Shown here piece by piece: positions 9,970 through 21,550 of a stretch of 64,000 bases of DNA; the first letter of the stretch is position 1; each line of letters starts with the position of its first letter. The notes under the pieces are model-generated. The model saw nothing but the letters and a program-made list of their open reading frames with translations, was not told the DNA's origin and did no database searches. A program made the translations under genes and the position numbers. This DNA comes from Gammaproteobacteria bacterium (GTDB lineage: Bacteria > Pseudomonadota > Gammaproteobacteria > Poriferisulfidales > GCA-002705445): positions 58,804 to 122,803 of the forward strand of contig JAQWPG010000006.1 of the NCBI GenBank assembly GCA_029268385.1. Direction: 5' to 3'.

Positions 9970-11511
9970 TTACCATGTTTGAGTTGATACAAATTTTTCT
10001 AATAAATCTTTTAAGCTTTTTCCAATGTCATCGTTGTAATCTCCAGACTCTTCGATGCTATTCATAAAGTCAGAATACTCAGATGTTGCAAAGCCTAATA
10101 AGGCTTTTTCAAAATCTTTAATTTTGCTAACTTCTACATTATCTAAATATCCTTCGTTAGCAGCATAAAGCACTAGACCCATTGAAGAGATATTCAAAGG
10201 TGAATATTGTGTTTGCTTCATTAACTCCATTACTCTTTCGCCACGTTCTAGTTGTTTTCTTGTTTGCTCATCCAAATCTGAAGCAAATTGTGAGAATGCT
10301 GCCAATTCTCTGTATTGTGCTAAAGCTAATCGTACGCCACCGCCAAGTTTCTTAATTAATTTTGTTTGAGCTGCACCACCAACTCTGGATACAGATAGTC
10401 CTGCATCAACAGCCGGCCTTAATCCAGAATTAAATAAGTTGGTTTCTAAAAAAATCTGCCCATCTGTAATTGAAATTACGTTAGTAGGAACAAATGCTGA
10501 TACATCACCAGCTTGTGTCTCGATTATTGGCATTGCTGTTAGCGAACCTGTTTTTCCTTTTACTGCGCCGCCAGTAATTTTCTCGATATGTTCAGCATTA
10601 ACTCTTGAAGCTCTCTCTAATAATCTTGAATGAAGATAAAATACATCTCCAGGATATGCTTCTCTTCCAGGAGGTCTTTTTAGTAGAAGTGATACTTGTC
10701 TATACGCTACAGCTTGTTTGCTTAAGTCATCATATATAATAAGGGCATCTTCCCCTTTTTCCATAAAATATTCACCCATAGAGCAGCCTGCATAAGGAGC
10801 GATGTATTGCATTGCAGCTGATTCAGCAGCTGTTGAAGCCACTACTATTGTATGATCTAGAGCACCATGCTCTTCTAGTTTCTTCACTACATTAGATACT
10901 GAAGAAGCTTTTTGTCCAATAGCAACATAGATGCATTTTACCCCTGTTCCTTTTTGATTAATTATAGTGTCGATAGCGATAGCTGTTTTACCAGTTTGCC
11001 TATCTCCAATAATTAATTCTCTTTGCCCTCTTCCAATTGGCACCATAGCGTCAATTGATTTTAGTCCTGTTTGAACTGGCTGATCTACTGATTGTCTTTG
11101 AATTACTCCAGGAGCAACTTTCTCAACTGGCGCAAATTCTTTTGAATCAATTTCTCCTTTTCCATCTATAGGAGCCCCCAACGAATTCACGACTCTTCCT
11201 ATTAAAGCTTCCCCAACCGGAACCTCTAATATTTTTCCGGTACATTTTGCTATATCTCCTTCCGATAAATGTTCGTAGTTACCCAATATAACTGCTCCCA
11301 CTGAATCTCTCTCTAGGTTAAGTGCTAAACCATAAGTATTGTTTGGGAACTCTATCATTTCTCCAGCCATTACATCTGATAATCCGTGTATTCTTACAAT
11401 TCCATCTGTTACAGCTACGATGGTTCCCTCTGTTTTGGCTTCTGCAGAAAGATCAGATCCCTCAATTCTTTTTTTAATTAAATCACTAATTTCTGTTGGA
11501 CTAAGTTGCAT
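9970..11511 (-). CDS. atpA: ATP synthase F1 subunit alpha
   Basis: Regulatory nucleotide-binding subunit of F1 (513 aa, identical in length to E. coli). It shows the P-loop [18 protein letters not shown], the alpha-subunit signature [20 protein letters not shown] with the arginine finger (SVSRVGG), and the N-terminal [15 protein letters not shown] barrel. It is 19 nt downstream of atpH in the operon. Confidence 0.99.
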   Translation of the reverse strand: MQLSPTEISDLIKKRIEGSDLSAEAKTEGTIVAVTDGIVRIHGLSDVMAGEMIEFPNNTYGLALNLERDSVGAVILGNYEHLSEGDIAKCTGKILEVPVGEALIGRVVNSLGAPIDGKGEIDSKEFAPVEKVAPGVIQRQSVDQPVQTGLKSIDAMVPIGRGQRELIIGDRQTGKTAIAIDTIINQKGTGVKCIYVAIGQKASSVSNVVKKLEEHGALDHTIVVASTAAESAAMQYIAPYAGCSMGEYFMEKGEDALIIYDDLSKQAVAYRQVSLLLKRPPGREAYPGDVFYLHSRLLERASRVNAEHIEKITGGAVKGKTGSLTAMPIIETQAGDVSAFVPTNVISITDGQIFLETNLFNSGLRPAVDAGLSVSRVGGAAQTKLIKKLGGGVRLALAQYRELAAFSQFASDLDEQTRKQLERGERVMELMKQTQYSPLNISSMGLVLYAANEGYLDNVEVSKIKDFEKALLGFATSEYSDFMNSIEESGDYNDDIGKSLKDLLEKFVSTQTW

Positions 11512-11530
11512 TATTCTTCCCTCTATTGTT

Positions 11531-12064
11531 TCAAATTAATTGAGATTCTAGTTTTCTCAACTGCTCTCTAAGTGAACCATCTATTACTAAATCATCTATT
11601 CTGACTACAGCTCCCGCTAAAAGAGTTGAATCTAAATTTTGTTCTATTTCAATTTTCTTATTGAACCTTTTTTCAAGTACTAACTTAATTGCATCTATTT
11701 GATCGCTGCTTAATTCAAAAGCAGTATCAATTTTTGCAGTTTTTAAATTCTTCTCTTCTTGGAAATAGTTACCATATAAATCAACTATTTCATCAATAAC
11801 TAGAAGCCTATTATTTTCTGCTAAAAGGGATATAAACCTAACAAAATTTTCATCAAAGCTTTCTTCTAGTACACCTGTTAGTAAACTTACTTTGTATTTA
11901 TTGTCAAAAGAGTCATTCGACACAATGGCTTTCATATTTTCATCACAAAGAATTACTTTTAAATTTTTTAACATATCAAAATTTTTATCTAGCGCATTAT
12001 TTTCCTTAGCACTTTTAAAAAGTGCTTTTGCGTATGGTCTTGCTGTTGTTTGTAATTCTGACAT
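11531..12064 (-). CDS. atpH: ATP synthase F1 subunit delta
   Basis: Peripheral stalk subunit joining the b dimer to alpha3beta3 (177 aa, E. coli 177). It shows the N-terminal [14 protein letters not shown] motif and the C-terminal [19 protein letters not shown] signature. It lies 4 nt downstream of atpF, consistent with translational coupling. Confidence 0.97.
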   Translation of the reverse strand: MSELQTTARPYAKALFKSAKENNALDKNFDMLKNLKVILCDENMKAIVSNDSFDNKYKVSLLTGVLEESFDENFVRFISLLAENNRLLVIDEIVDLYGNYFQEEKNLKTAKIDTAFELSSDQIDAIKLVLEKRFNKKIEIEQNLDSTLLAGAVVRIDDLVIDGSLREQLRKLESQLI

Positions 12065-12068
12065 ATTT

Positions 12069-12539
12069 TTATATTTTAGTTACTAAATCCTGAATTGCTT
12101 TATCATGAACACTTTTATCTATTTCTTTCTTTAAAATCATTTCAGCACCTTCCACAACAAGCTTTGATACATCCTTTTTTAAAGACTCTTTAAGCCTCAT
12201 AGACAATTGCTCAACTTCCTGTTCCGCAAGTTTAAGTTTTTTAGATGTTTCTTCTGAGGCTTTAACATTTGCCTCGTCTAAAATATCGCTCTGTCTTTTT
12301 TCAGCCATAGATATTATATTTTTAGCTTCACTTTTTGCTTCTGAAAGTTTTGAATCAACATCTATTTTAGCTTTTTCTAAAGCTTGTTCTCCTAGCTCGG
12401 CTGCAGACAAACCATCAGCTATTTTTTTCTTTCTTTGTTCCAAAGCTGATGTTATAGGCGGCCATACAAATTTCATACAAAACCATACGAAAATTGCAAA
12501 TGATATTGCTTGACCAATTAAAGTTAAATTAATATTCAA
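12069..12539 (-). CDS. atpF: ATP synthase F0 subunit b
   Basis: Peripheral stalk of F0 (156 aa, as in E. coli). One N-terminal membrane segment ([20 protein letters not shown], typical of b with its conserved [12 protein letters not shown]) is followed by a long charged coiled coil rich in Glu, Lys and Ala. It sits between atpE (25 nt upstream) and atpH. Single b, not a b/b' pair, as in other gammaproteobacteria. Confidence 0.97.
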   Translation of the reverse strand: MNINLTLIGQAISFAIFVWFCMKFVWPPITSALEQRKKKIADGLSAAELGEQALEKAKIDVDSKLSEAKSEAKNIISMAEKRQSDILDEANVKASEETSKKLKLAEQEVEQLSMRLKESLKKDVSKLVVEGAEMILKKEIDKSVHDKAIQDLVTKI

Positions 12540-12563
12540 TTTTAGCTCCTGTCGCTTTTTGTA

Positions 12564-12806
<243 letters not shown>

Positions 12807-12835
12807 CTACTTATATTGTCATTAAAAAAAATTAC

Positions 12836-14067
<1,232 letters not shown>

Positions 14068-14084
14068 AATATCTTCGGGTATGC

Positions 14085-14113
14085 AGTATATTAAGAGTAT
14101 AAGAATTTATCAA
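14085..14113 (-). promoter_or_regulatory. Sigma-70-type promoter of the atp operon
   Basis: On the minus strand a -35 TTGATA (14113-14108) and a -10 TATACT (14090-14085) are separated by exactly 17 nt. The predicted start, ~7 nt after the -10, leaves a very short leader before the atpI ATG at 14067. The -35 lies inside the inverted repeat at 14104-14140, so a protein binding that repeat would compete with RNA polymerase. Confidence 0.7.
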
Positions 14114-14140
14114 TATATTTAATAACGATATTGATAAATT
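14104..14140. repeat. Perfect 13-bp inverted repeat in the parB-atpI gap
   Basis: Arms AATTTATCAATAT (14104-14116) and ATATTGATAAATT (14128-14140) are exact reverse complements with an 11-nt spacer. It could act as an operator over the atp promoter or as an AT-rich hairpin ending transcription from parAB; there is no GC-rich stem or clean U-tract, so the operator reading is somewhat favoured. Confidence 0.7.
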
Positions 14141-14193
14141 TGATATATATACAATCATTTTTAGCAGTTTTCTGCTTATTTTTAGCAAAATAA

Positions 14194-15063
14194 CTATTTT
14201 TTATAGCCAAGTTTTTTCAAAAGCCCCTCGAGTACCTCTAAATTGCTGTATTTAAGAGTAATTTTCCCAGTATTTTTTGATTTTGAATGACTGATATCTA
14301 TAGATACACCAAGTTTTTCTTTCAACTGGTTCTCTATTTCGCTAATTTGCGCATCTTTGTTTGTTTTTACATTTTTTTTGGCTGAAGAGTTTCCTTTTTC
14401 GTTAACTAATTTCTCGATGTCTCTTACAGATAATGACTGGGATACTACTTTTTCAGCGTATATTTTCTGCGATTGAGCGCTTAAAGACACTAAAGCTCTT
14501 GCATGCCCCATATCTATCTTTTTTTCAGACAAAAGTCTTATTACATATTTATCTAATGATAGAAGCCTTATTAAATTTGCGATATGTGATCTTGATTTTC
14601 CAGTTTTTTTAGCTAATTTGTCCTGGGTAAATTTAAACTCTTTTATAAGTTTTTCTAATCCTAAAGCTTCTTCTATTGGATTTAAATTTTCTCTTTGTAC
14701 GTTTTCTAACAAAGCATATATTGCTGCAGACTCGTTAGATATTGTTTTTATGATTGCAGGAATTTTTTTGTGGCCTAAAATCTTTGCTGCTCGCAACCTC
14801 CTTTCACCAGCAATAAGTTCATACTTATTTATTTCATAATTTCTTACTAAAATTGGCTGAATTACACCTTGCTCTCTAATTGATTCTACTAACGATTTAA
14901 GGCTTTCTTCTTCAAAAATTGTTCTTGGTTGGTATGGGCTTGTTATTATTAAAGATACATCAATCTCAAGAGATGCCTGCTCTGAAATAATTTTTTCAGT
15001 TTTAGCTGAACTAAGAAGTACTTCAACTCCTTTGTTTCCAAGACCGCCCTTTTTTTTTGCCAT
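14194..15063 (-). CDS. parB: Chromosome-partitioning protein ParB
   Basis: CTP-dependent clamp that loads at parS and spreads on DNA (289 aa). It shows the N-terminal domain with ELIAGERRLRAAKILG (the GERRxRA CTP-binding box), a helix-turn-helix (TQDKLAKKTGKSRSHIANLIRLL), and a C-terminal dimerisation region. It is 10 nt downstream of parA. Two matching parS sites lie in recF, ~10 kb away on the other side of oriC. Confidence 0.97.
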   Translation of the reverse strand: MAKKKGGLGNKGVEVLLSSAKTEKIISEQASLEIDVSLIITSPYQPRTIFEEESLKSLVESIREQGVIQPILVRNYEINKYELIAGERRLRAAKILGHKKIPAIIKTISNESAAIYALLENVQRENLNPIEEALGLEKLIKEFKFTQDKLAKKTGKSRSHIANLIRLLSLDKYVIRLLSEKKIDMGHARALVSLSAQSQKIYAEKVVSQSLSVRDIEKLVNEKGNSSAKKNVKTNKDAQISEIENQLKEKLGVSIDISHSKSKNTGKITLKYSNLEVLEGLLKKLGYKK

Positions 15064-15073
15064 TATAAATTTC

Positions 15074-15838
15074 CTATTTTGATATTTTTACTATCTCACC
15101 AGCTAGAGCTAAATATGACATTGACCCTTTTGAACCTTTGTCATAACTAATAATTGAAGACCCATGGCTTGGCGCTTCTGCTAAACTTACATTCCTGGGT
15201 ATTATAGTATTTAAAACATTGTCACCAAAATGCCCCTCTAATTCTGCGGATACATCTTGCGCTAAATTATTTCTTGGGTCGTACATAGTTCTTAAAATTC
15301 CGCCAATTTGTAAACCTTCATTAACTGATATTTTAATCTTATCAATGGTTTCAAGCAATGCTGTTAAACCCTCTAGAGCATAATACTCGCACTGGGTGGG
15401 AATAATTACAGAATCTGATGCTGCTAACGCATTGACCGTTAATATGTTTAAAGATGGTGGGCAATCGATAATTATAAAATCATAAGCTTTATTGGTATTT
15501 TCTATAATTCTCTTTAAAATTAACTCTCTATCCTTAATGTCTAATAACTTAACTTCCGCTAATGTGAGTGCTTGATTTGCGGGAATTAAATCAAAACCCT
15601 CGTCTGCTTCACAAATTACATCTTGTTCGTCTGAAATATTTTCCAAGAGTAAATCTGCCAAAGAGTATTCAAGATTATATTTATTGATTCCAGAGCCCAT
15701 TGTTGCGTTGCCTTGCGGATCCATATCTATTAATAAAACCTTTTTGTTATTGAAAGAAAGGGCTGCTGCCAAATTGACGCTCGTCGTTGTTTTACCAACC
15801 CCACCTTTTTGATTACAAATAGAAAAAATTTTACTCAA
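15074..15838 (-). CDS. parA: Chromosome-partitioning ATPase ParA (Soj)
   Basis: 254-residue deviant-Walker ATPase that moves ParB-parS complexes over the nucleoid. It shows the deviant Walker A CNQKGGVGKTTTSVNLA, Walker A' LLIDMDPQGNAT and Walker B FIIIDCPPSLN. It has no N-terminal HTH, as expected of chromosomal ParA. It belongs to the mnmE-mnmG-rsmG-parA-parB cluster typical of gammaproteobacterial origins. Confidence 0.97.
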   Translation of the reverse strand: MSKIFSICNQKGGVGKTTTSVNLAAALSFNNKKVLLIDMDPQGNATMGSGINKYNLEYSLADLLLENISDEQDVICEADEGFDLIPANQALTLAEVKLLDIKDRELILKRIIENTNKAYDFIIIDCPPSLNILTVNALAASDSVIIPTQCEYYALEGLTALLETIDKIKISVNEGLQIGGILRTMYDPRNNLAQDVSAELEGHFGDNVLNTIIPRNVSLAEAPSHGSSIISYDKGSKGSMSYLALAGEIVKISK

Positions 15839-15850
15839 AATACACCTTTT

Positions 15851-16486
15851 TTATTTTTTATACATTATTACAGCATGTCTTTCTGCTGAAAGTCTTGGGA
15901 CATCTATCCTTGCAACTTCAAAATGAATGCTTTGATTTAAATTTTTTAATGCGCTTATCTCTTCGTGAGGATACTTTCCTTTCATAGCTATGATAACCCC
16001 ATTCTTATTTAAATGATCTATAGAATTAGAATATATTGTTGGCAACGATGCGTATGATCTGCATATTATCGAATCAAAAGCCTTTTTATTATCAAAATCT
16101 TCTATCCTTTCATGTAATAAATCAATATTTTCTATGCCCAGATTTATCTTAACATGGTTTAAAAAAATTATTTTTTTGTTGTTTGAATCCATCAACAAGA
16201 AATCTTTATTTGGATGAACTAAAGCTAATGGAATACCAGGCAAGCCTGCGCCTGAGCCAATATCCAAAATGTTATTCCCAAGTATATATTCATTAATCGA
16301 CAGGCTGTCAAGAATATGCTTGATTAGCATATCGTTTATATCTTTGATAGATGTTAAATTATATAACTTATTAGATTTTTTTATATAGTTGCAAAATTCA
16401 ATTAATTTATTTCCTATTAAATGATTGTCTTTTGTGTAGGCTAAAAGTTCTTCAAAGAAAAAGTCTTTTGTATTTTTACTTTGCAT
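15851..16486 (-). CDS. rsmG: 16S rRNA (guanine527-N7)-methyltransferase
   Basis: 211 aa, SAM-dependent methyltransferase for G527 of 16S rRNA. It shows the SAM-binding motif ILDIGSGAGLPGIPLALVHP and IICRSYASL, standard for RsmG/GidB. Its start overlaps the end of mnmG by 11 nt, implying translational coupling. Confidence 0.97.
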   Translation of the reverse strand: MQSKNTKDFFFEELLAYTKDNHLIGNKLIEFCNYIKKSNKLYNLTSIKDINDMLIKHILDSLSINEYILGNNILDIGSGAGLPGIPLALVHPNKDFLLMDSNNKKIIFLNHVKINLGIENIDLLHERIEDFDNKKAFDSIICRSYASLPTIYSNSIDHLNKNGVIIAMKGKYPHEEISALKNLNQSIHFEVARIDVPRLSAERHAVIMYKK

Positions 16487-18323
16487 CTTGAGCTACTGCT
16501 TTTTTATTGTTCTTAATAGCTTTTATTTGAACTTTTAAAATAGAGATTGCAGCTGGAGTAACCCCTGGAACTCTTGCAGCCTGTCTTAAATTTTGTGGCT
16601 TAGCTATATTGAGATTTTCTATAGCTTCTTTTGACAACGCAGATATCACAGAGTAATCAATTATTTTAGGAAGAACCATTTCTTCATCTTTCTTGCTTCT
16701 TTTTACTTCTATATTTTGTCTTGCTATATATCCCTCGTATTTTATTCTAATGGCACAAAGCTCCCCAACATTAGATTTTTGCGACCCAAAGTCAGGAATT
16801 AAATCTGACAGACTATCATATGTTGTATTTGGCCTTTTCAAAAAATTGCTTGCGGAGATAACTTTGTTTTTCTCTTCAATTTTTAATTCTTTAAGTCTTA
16901 ATAGCTCTTTTTTGATAAGATTTTGTTTTTTATTAAAAACTTTAAGTCTCTCTTCATTTACAGATCCGAGCTGTGATCCTATTAAAGTTAATCTTTCGTC
17001 TGCATTATCCTCTCTTAAATATAATCTATGTTCCGCTCTGCTCGTAAACATTCTATATGGCTCTGGAGCTCCTTGTGTTATCAGATCGTCAATCATTACG
17101 CCAATATATGAATTTTCTCTGGATGGCGACCACATTTCTTTATCTTGTGATTTCATTGATGCATTAATCCCTGCCAAAATTCCCTGCGAAGCTGCTTCTT
17201 CGTAACCAGTTGTTCCATTTATTTGCCCTGCCATAAAAAATCCTGAGATCTTTTTATTTTCTAAAAATGATGTAAGTCCTCTAGGATCAAAAAAGTCATA
17301 TTCTATAGCGTAGCCATATTTTTTTATCTCTACATTTTCAAGGCCTAAAATTGTTCTAATAAATTTTTCTTGGTCTTCCTCTGGAAGACTTGTAGAAATT
17401 CCGTTTGGGTAAACGAGATTTGTATTTAAGCCTTCCGGCTCTAAAAATATTTGATGTGATTGTTTTTCAGAAAACCTTGTGACTTTATCTTCTATAGACG
17501 GACAATATCTTGGTCCTTTACCAGTTATGACACCATTAAATAAAGGCGAATTATCCAGAGATTTTCTAATATAGTCATGTGTTTTTTCGTTTGTTCTAGC
17601 GATATAACATTTAATTTGTTGCGGATGATCAGATTCATTTCCTAAAAAAGAAAAGACAGGTCTTGGTTCATCCCCTGGCTGCTCAATTAAATCTTTATAA
17701 TTAATTGTGTCTCCATTAAGCCTTGGTGGTGTTCCAGTTTTTAAGCGACCCATCATCAAATCTAAGTCGCCCATTCTTTTTGCAAGTTTATTGGAAGCTT
17801 TTTCTCCTATTCTTCCAGCAGAAAATGCTTTATCGCCAATATGAATCACCCCAGATAAAAATGTTCCTGCGGTCAAAATTACATTTTTTGTTTCTATGAT
17901 AGTTCCGTCGTTTAACTCTACTCCGCTTATAGCATCATTTTTTATAATAATATCTATTACTTCACCATCTATAACTTCTAGTCCTTGCTGCCCTCTAATT
18001 TCTTTTTGTATAAAAGATTTGTATAAATCTCTGTCTGCTTGCGATCTCGTTGCCCATACTGCTGGGCCTTTTTTCTTATTTAAAGTTCTAAAGTGAATAC
18101 CAGAAGCATCAGCTGCCCTAGCCATTACACCACCCAAAGCATCTATTTCCTTAGTTAAATGACCCTTTCCTATGCCTCCTATAGATGGGTTACAGCTCAT
18201 CTGGCCAACTGTTTTGAAATTCTGTGTTATCAATAAAGTGTTACCACCGCATCGCGCGCTTGCCAGACAAGCTTCTGTGCCAGCATGTCCTCCACCAATT
18301 ATTATGACATCATATTTTTTCAT
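16476..18323 (-). CDS. mnmG: tRNA uridine-5-carboxymethylaminomethyl modification enzyme, FAD subunit
   Basis: 615 aa. Works with MnmE to place cmnm5 at U34 of certain tRNAs. It shows the FAD-binding motif IIGGGHAGTEACLASARCG, the CNPSIGGIGKGHL signature with its catalytic Cys, the second GidA signature (GQINGTTGYEEAASQG), and a C-terminal MnmE-binding helical region. mnmE lies directly upstream (12-nt gap). Confidence 0.98.
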   Translation of the reverse strand: MKKYDVIIIGGGHAGTEACLASARCGGNTLLITQNFKTVGQMSCNPSIGGIGKGHLTKEIDALGGVMARAADASGIHFRTLNKKKGPAVWATRSQADRDLYKSFIQKEIRGQQGLEVIDGEVIDIIIKNDAISGVELNDGTIIETKNVILTAGTFLSGVIHIGDKAFSAGRIGEKASNKLAKRMGDLDLMMGRLKTGTPPRLNGDTINYKDLIEQPGDEPRPVFSFLGNESDHPQQIKCYIARTNEKTHDYIRKSLDNSPLFNGVITGKGPRYCPSIEDKVTRFSEKQSHQIFLEPEGLNTNLVYPNGISTSLPEEDQEKFIRTILGLENVEIKKYGYAIEYDFFDPRGLTSFLENKKISGFFMAGQINGTTGYEEAASQGILAGINASMKSQDKEMWSPSRENSYIGVMIDDLITQGAPEPYRMFTSRAEHRLYLREDNADERLTLIGSQLGSVNEERLKVFNKKQNLIKKELLRLKELKIEEKNKVISASNFLKRPNTTYDSLSDLIPDFGSQKSNVGELCAIRIKYEGYIARQNIEVKRSKKDEEMVLPKIIDYSVISALSKEAIENLNIAKPQNLRQAARVPGVTPAAISILKVQIKAIKNNKKAVAQDAK

Positions 18324-18335
18324 AAGGATATTATA

Positions 18336-19682
18336 TTACTTTCCAATACAAAAATTCGAAAATATTCCACTTAAAACTCTTTCTTCGTCGTCATTATCCA
18401 AAACTGCAGAGATATGTTTTTGAGAATTTTTGAGCCTCTCTGCGATTACCTCAAGCTCATTTAGATTGACTTGAATATCATTGATTTCTTGATATGCCTT
18501 ATTTAAGTGTTCTATATTTTTAATATTATAAACTCCAGGAGATGAATTTCTAACGGATAATTTTAGGCAATCTAATATTTTAACTTTTAAAATATCCATA
18601 TTAATATTTTCTTTGATAGATATGCATAAAATTCCTGGGTCATTTTTTATTATATTGTCTAATTTATCTTTTTCGATAAGATCAATTTTATTTGCGATAA
18701 CTAGTATATTTGAGCTTGCTTGTTTTACGTTTTTTAATATTTCTAAGTCTTCTTGATCAATTCCTACGCGCGCGTCATATAGAAATAAAGTTATATTAGC
18801 TAATGCGGCTTGTTTAAGCGCTTTTTCTTTTCCCTCTTTTTCTATTAAGTCATTTGTTTCTCTAATGCCTGCAGTATCGAGTATTGTTACAGGAGCGCCA
18901 TTTAAACTAAACATTTTTGAAACAACATCTCTAGTTGTTCCTGCCTTCGTGTTAACTATAGAAACTTCTTCGTCTGTTAAATAATTTGTTAATGAAGATT
19001 TTCCAGTATTAGGTTTTCCTATGACGGCTACCTTACTAGTTTCGAATAACAATTTATTTGTTTCTAGTTTTTCTAAAATTCTTAAAATCTCTTTTTTGCA
19101 ATCCTCTATATGACTTGAAATTTCTTTTATACCTTCCGTTTCAATATCTTCGTCTGAAAAATCTAGAAGTGCTTCTACCTGAACCCTTGTTTTTAGTATT
19201 ACATTGTCAATTTGGAATAAGTCCTTTGTCATTTTTCCAGACAATGATTCTCTGGCTGCGAGTGCTGCTGCTTCTGTTTTTGCATTTATTAAAGCGCATA
19301 TGGATTCTGCCTCTGTGAGACTCATTTTATTATTTAAAAATGCCCGCTCAGTGAACTCGCCGGCCTTTGCGATCCTGCAATCATTTAATTTTAAAATTTC
19401 TTTAATTATCAACTGATAAATCACTGGCCCGCCATGGCACATTATCTCCAGCATTTCTTCCCCAGTGTAAGACTTTGGTGCAACGTAATAAACTGCTATT
19501 ACATCATCAACAACCCTTTCTTCTGATTTAAAATTTAAATAACAGGCCTGTCTTGCGGGTAACTTTTTCTTAAAAAAAGTATCTATAATTTCTGATACTC
19601 TCGTGCCTGAGCACCTTATAACTGACAGTGCTCCTGTTCCCATAGGAGTAGCAATACTTATAATCGTATCTATATTATTCAC
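18336..19682 (-). CDS. mnmE: tRNA modification GTPase MnmE
   Basis: 448 aa. The N-terminal tetrahydrofolate-binding domain (TIISIATPMGTGALSVIRCS, CHGG) and helical domain enclose a G domain (GKPNTGKSSLTNYL P-loop, DTAGIRET, NKID), and the protein ends in the required CIGK motif whose Cys takes part in the reaction. It is 9 nt downstream of yidC. Confidence 0.98.
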   Translation of the reverse strand: MNNIDTIISIATPMGTGALSVIRCSGTRVSEIIDTFFKKKLPARQACYLNFKSEERVVDDVIAVYYVAPKSYTGEEMLEIMCHGGPVIYQLIIKEILKLNDCRIAKAGEFTERAFLNNKMSLTEAESICALINAKTEAAALAARESLSGKMTKDLFQIDNVILKTRVQVEALLDFSDEDIETEGIKEISSHIEDCKKEILRILEKLETNKLLFETSKVAVIGKPNTGKSSLTNYLTDEEVSIVNTKAGTTRDVVSKMFSLNGAPVTILDTAGIRETNDLIEKEGKEKALKQAALANITLFLYDARVGIDQEDLEILKNVKQASSNILVIANKIDLIEKDKLDNIIKNDPGILCISIKENINMDILKVKILDCLKLSVRNSSPGVYNIKNIEHLNKAYQEINDIQVNLNELEVIAERLKNSQKHISAVLDNDDEERVLSGIFSNFCIGK

Positions 19683-19691
19683 GACTTAACA

Positions 19692-21338
19692 TTACTTAGA
19701 TGTTATTGACTTTGTTATTTTCCATTGTTGTGCGATGGATAGCAAATTGTTAACAACCCAATATAGAACAAGGCCTGAAGGGAAAAATGCAAAAAAAGCT
19801 GTGAATATTATAGGCAACATCTGCATTATCTTTGCTTGCATTGGGTCAGGCGGCGCAGGATTAAGCTTTTGTTGAAAATACATGGATGCTCCCATTATTA
19901 ACGGAAGAACAAAATATGGATCTTTTGCAGACAAATCATTAAGCCAAAAGATAAAGTCAGCCTGTCTCAACTCAACACTTTCCAATAAAACCCAATATAA
20001 AGCGATGAAAACTGGGATTTGTATTAGGATTGGCCAACAACCCCCCAATGGATTTATTTTTTCTTGTCTATACATATCCATCATTGCTTGATTCATTTTT
20101 TGTCTGTCACTCCCATATCTTTCTCTAATAGATTGTATTTTTGGCGAAAATTGTTTCATTTTTGCCATGGACTTGTAGCTTGTTTCTGACAACTTGTAAA
20201 AGGCCAATTTAATAAGCAAAGTGAGTAAAATAATAGCCCACCCCCAATTTCCCACCATAGAATAAATTTTATCTAGTAGCCAAAAAAGTGGTTTTGAGAT
20301 AAATGTTAGAACACCATAATCAATTGTAAGCTCGAGACCATTTGATATATTTTCAAGCTCTTTTTGAAGTTTTGGTCCCACATAAAGCTCTGAACTTAAG
20401 ATTCCCTTTTCTTTTGGCTGTATTAAAACTGCTTCAGATCTCGCCCCAATTATATAATCTCGCCTTGTGTCATCTAGCAAAATTTCTTTTGTATAAAATA
20501 AGTTATTTTGTTCTTTTGGAAAAAACCAAGAGGTAACAAAGTAATGCTCCATCATTGCAACCCAGCCACTTTTTACATTAAATTTTGGTTTTTTCTCTGC
20601 AATTTCGTCGTATGATATCTTATTGTAGGTTCCGTCGAAATAAGCCCCACCCGTAAATGTAGGAGTAACCCAAGACCTTCCTTCCCCATCACTTTTTCTT
20701 CTTATCTGTCTATATTGTCTTCCAGACCAAGCTTTACCAGAATTATTTATAACTGTGTTATCGACGTTAACTTTGTATCCCTCATCATCCAAATAAATTT
20801 TTTTCAATACTTTTATGGTTTTATCGTTGTTTACCCACTCTAAAGTTAAACTGTCACTGGTGCTGTTTTTAATTGAATAGTTATCATGATGATTTGGCGC
20901 CAGTTTAATTTTAGATGTTTTATTTGTATTTATATCGTGCAATAAACCGGATTGGGCAACGTAGTAATCTTTTTCAACATCTAACAAGCTTATGTTTTCA
21001 CTATTTGGATCAGTTGTTTCATAATAATTCAAAAGCTCTGCTTTTTTAATCGTGCCCCCAACAGTATCGATTGTTAAAACTAGATCTTTGTTTCTTATAA
21101 GTCGTTGCTCGCCTAGTTCTGCTTTTGGCTGTTTTGCTGTTTTTTTATTTTCTTCAGTTAACTTGTTTGATTTAACATCCATAGGTGCTTCTTCAGGAAA
21201 ATCTTGCGGCGTTAAATTATTATTCTCTTTTTTGACAACTAAATTATTTGAAGCTGGTGATTGTTCAATTTGCCATTGCTGCCAAATCATGAACAGCACT
21301 AAAGAAAAAGCAACGTATAGTAAGAATCTATTATTCAT
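19692..21338 (-). CDS. yidC: Membrane protein insertase YidC
   Basis: 548 aa, the long gammaproteobacterial form. N-terminal signal anchor (FLLYVAFSLVLFMIWQQWQ), a large periplasmic beta-domain (residues ~60-330), then the conserved five-helix insertase core (LAFYKLSETSYKSMAKMKQF, NPLGGCWPILIQIPVFIALY, FPSGLVLYWVVNNLLSIAQQ). It overlaps yidD by 4 nt. Confidence 0.98.
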   Translation of the reverse strand: MNNRFLLYVAFSLVLFMIWQQWQIEQSPASNNLVVKKENNNLTPQDFPEEAPMDVKSNKLTEENKKTAKQPKAELGEQRLIRNKDLVLTIDTVGGTIKKAELLNYYETTDPNSENISLLDVEKDYYVAQSGLLHDINTNKTSKIKLAPNHHDNYSIKNSTSDSLTLEWVNNDKTIKVLKKIYLDDEGYKVNVDNTVINNSGKAWSGRQYRQIRRKSDGEGRSWVTPTFTGGAYFDGTYNKISYDEIAEKKPKFNVKSGWVAMMEHYFVTSWFFPKEQNNLFYTKEILLDDTRRDYIIGARSEAVLIQPKEKGILSSELYVGPKLQKELENISNGLELTIDYGVLTFISKPLFWLLDKIYSMVGNWGWAIILLTLLIKLAFYKLSETSYKSMAKMKQFSPKIQSIRERYGSDRQKMNQAMMDMYRQEKINPLGGCWPILIQIPVFIALYWVLLESVELRQADFIFWLNDLSAKDPYFVLPLIMGASMYFQQKLNPAPPDPMQAKIMQMLPIIFTAFFAFFPSGLVLYWVVNNLLSIAQQWKITKSITSK

Positions 21339-21550
21339 TTGGTGGGCACCTCATCAACTCCTCCATTAGCCCAAGGATGACATCTACATATTCTATTAAC
21401 TGAAAGACACAAACCCTTAGCAGTACCATGCTGCTCTATAGCTTTAATCGTATATTTTGAGCAAGTTGGAGTAAATCTGCAATGCTGTCCTATGAAAGCA
21501 CTTAAAGTGATTTGATAAATTTTTATTATTTTAATTATTAGATGATTCAT
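21335..21550 (-). CDS. yidD: Membrane protein insertion efficiency factor YidD
   Basis: 71 aa. It contains the family core (CRFTPTCSKYTIKAIEQHG and RICRCHPWANGGVDEVP) with conserved cysteines. The N-terminal amphipathic helix associates with the inner membrane. It overlaps rnpA upstream (20 nt) and yidC downstream (4 nt), the classical rpmH-rnpA-yidD-yidC arrangement. Confidence 0.97.
   Translation of the reverse strand: MNHLIIKIIKIYQITLSAFIGQHCRFTPTCSKYTIKAIEQHGTAKGLCLSVNRICRCHPWANGGVDEVPTK

Noticed and set aside
16693..17205. 170-residue open frame antisense to mnmG
   Set aside because: It lies entirely within mnmG and its composition (Leu/Ser/Phe-rich) is that of a reverse-strand shadow; no family resemblance.
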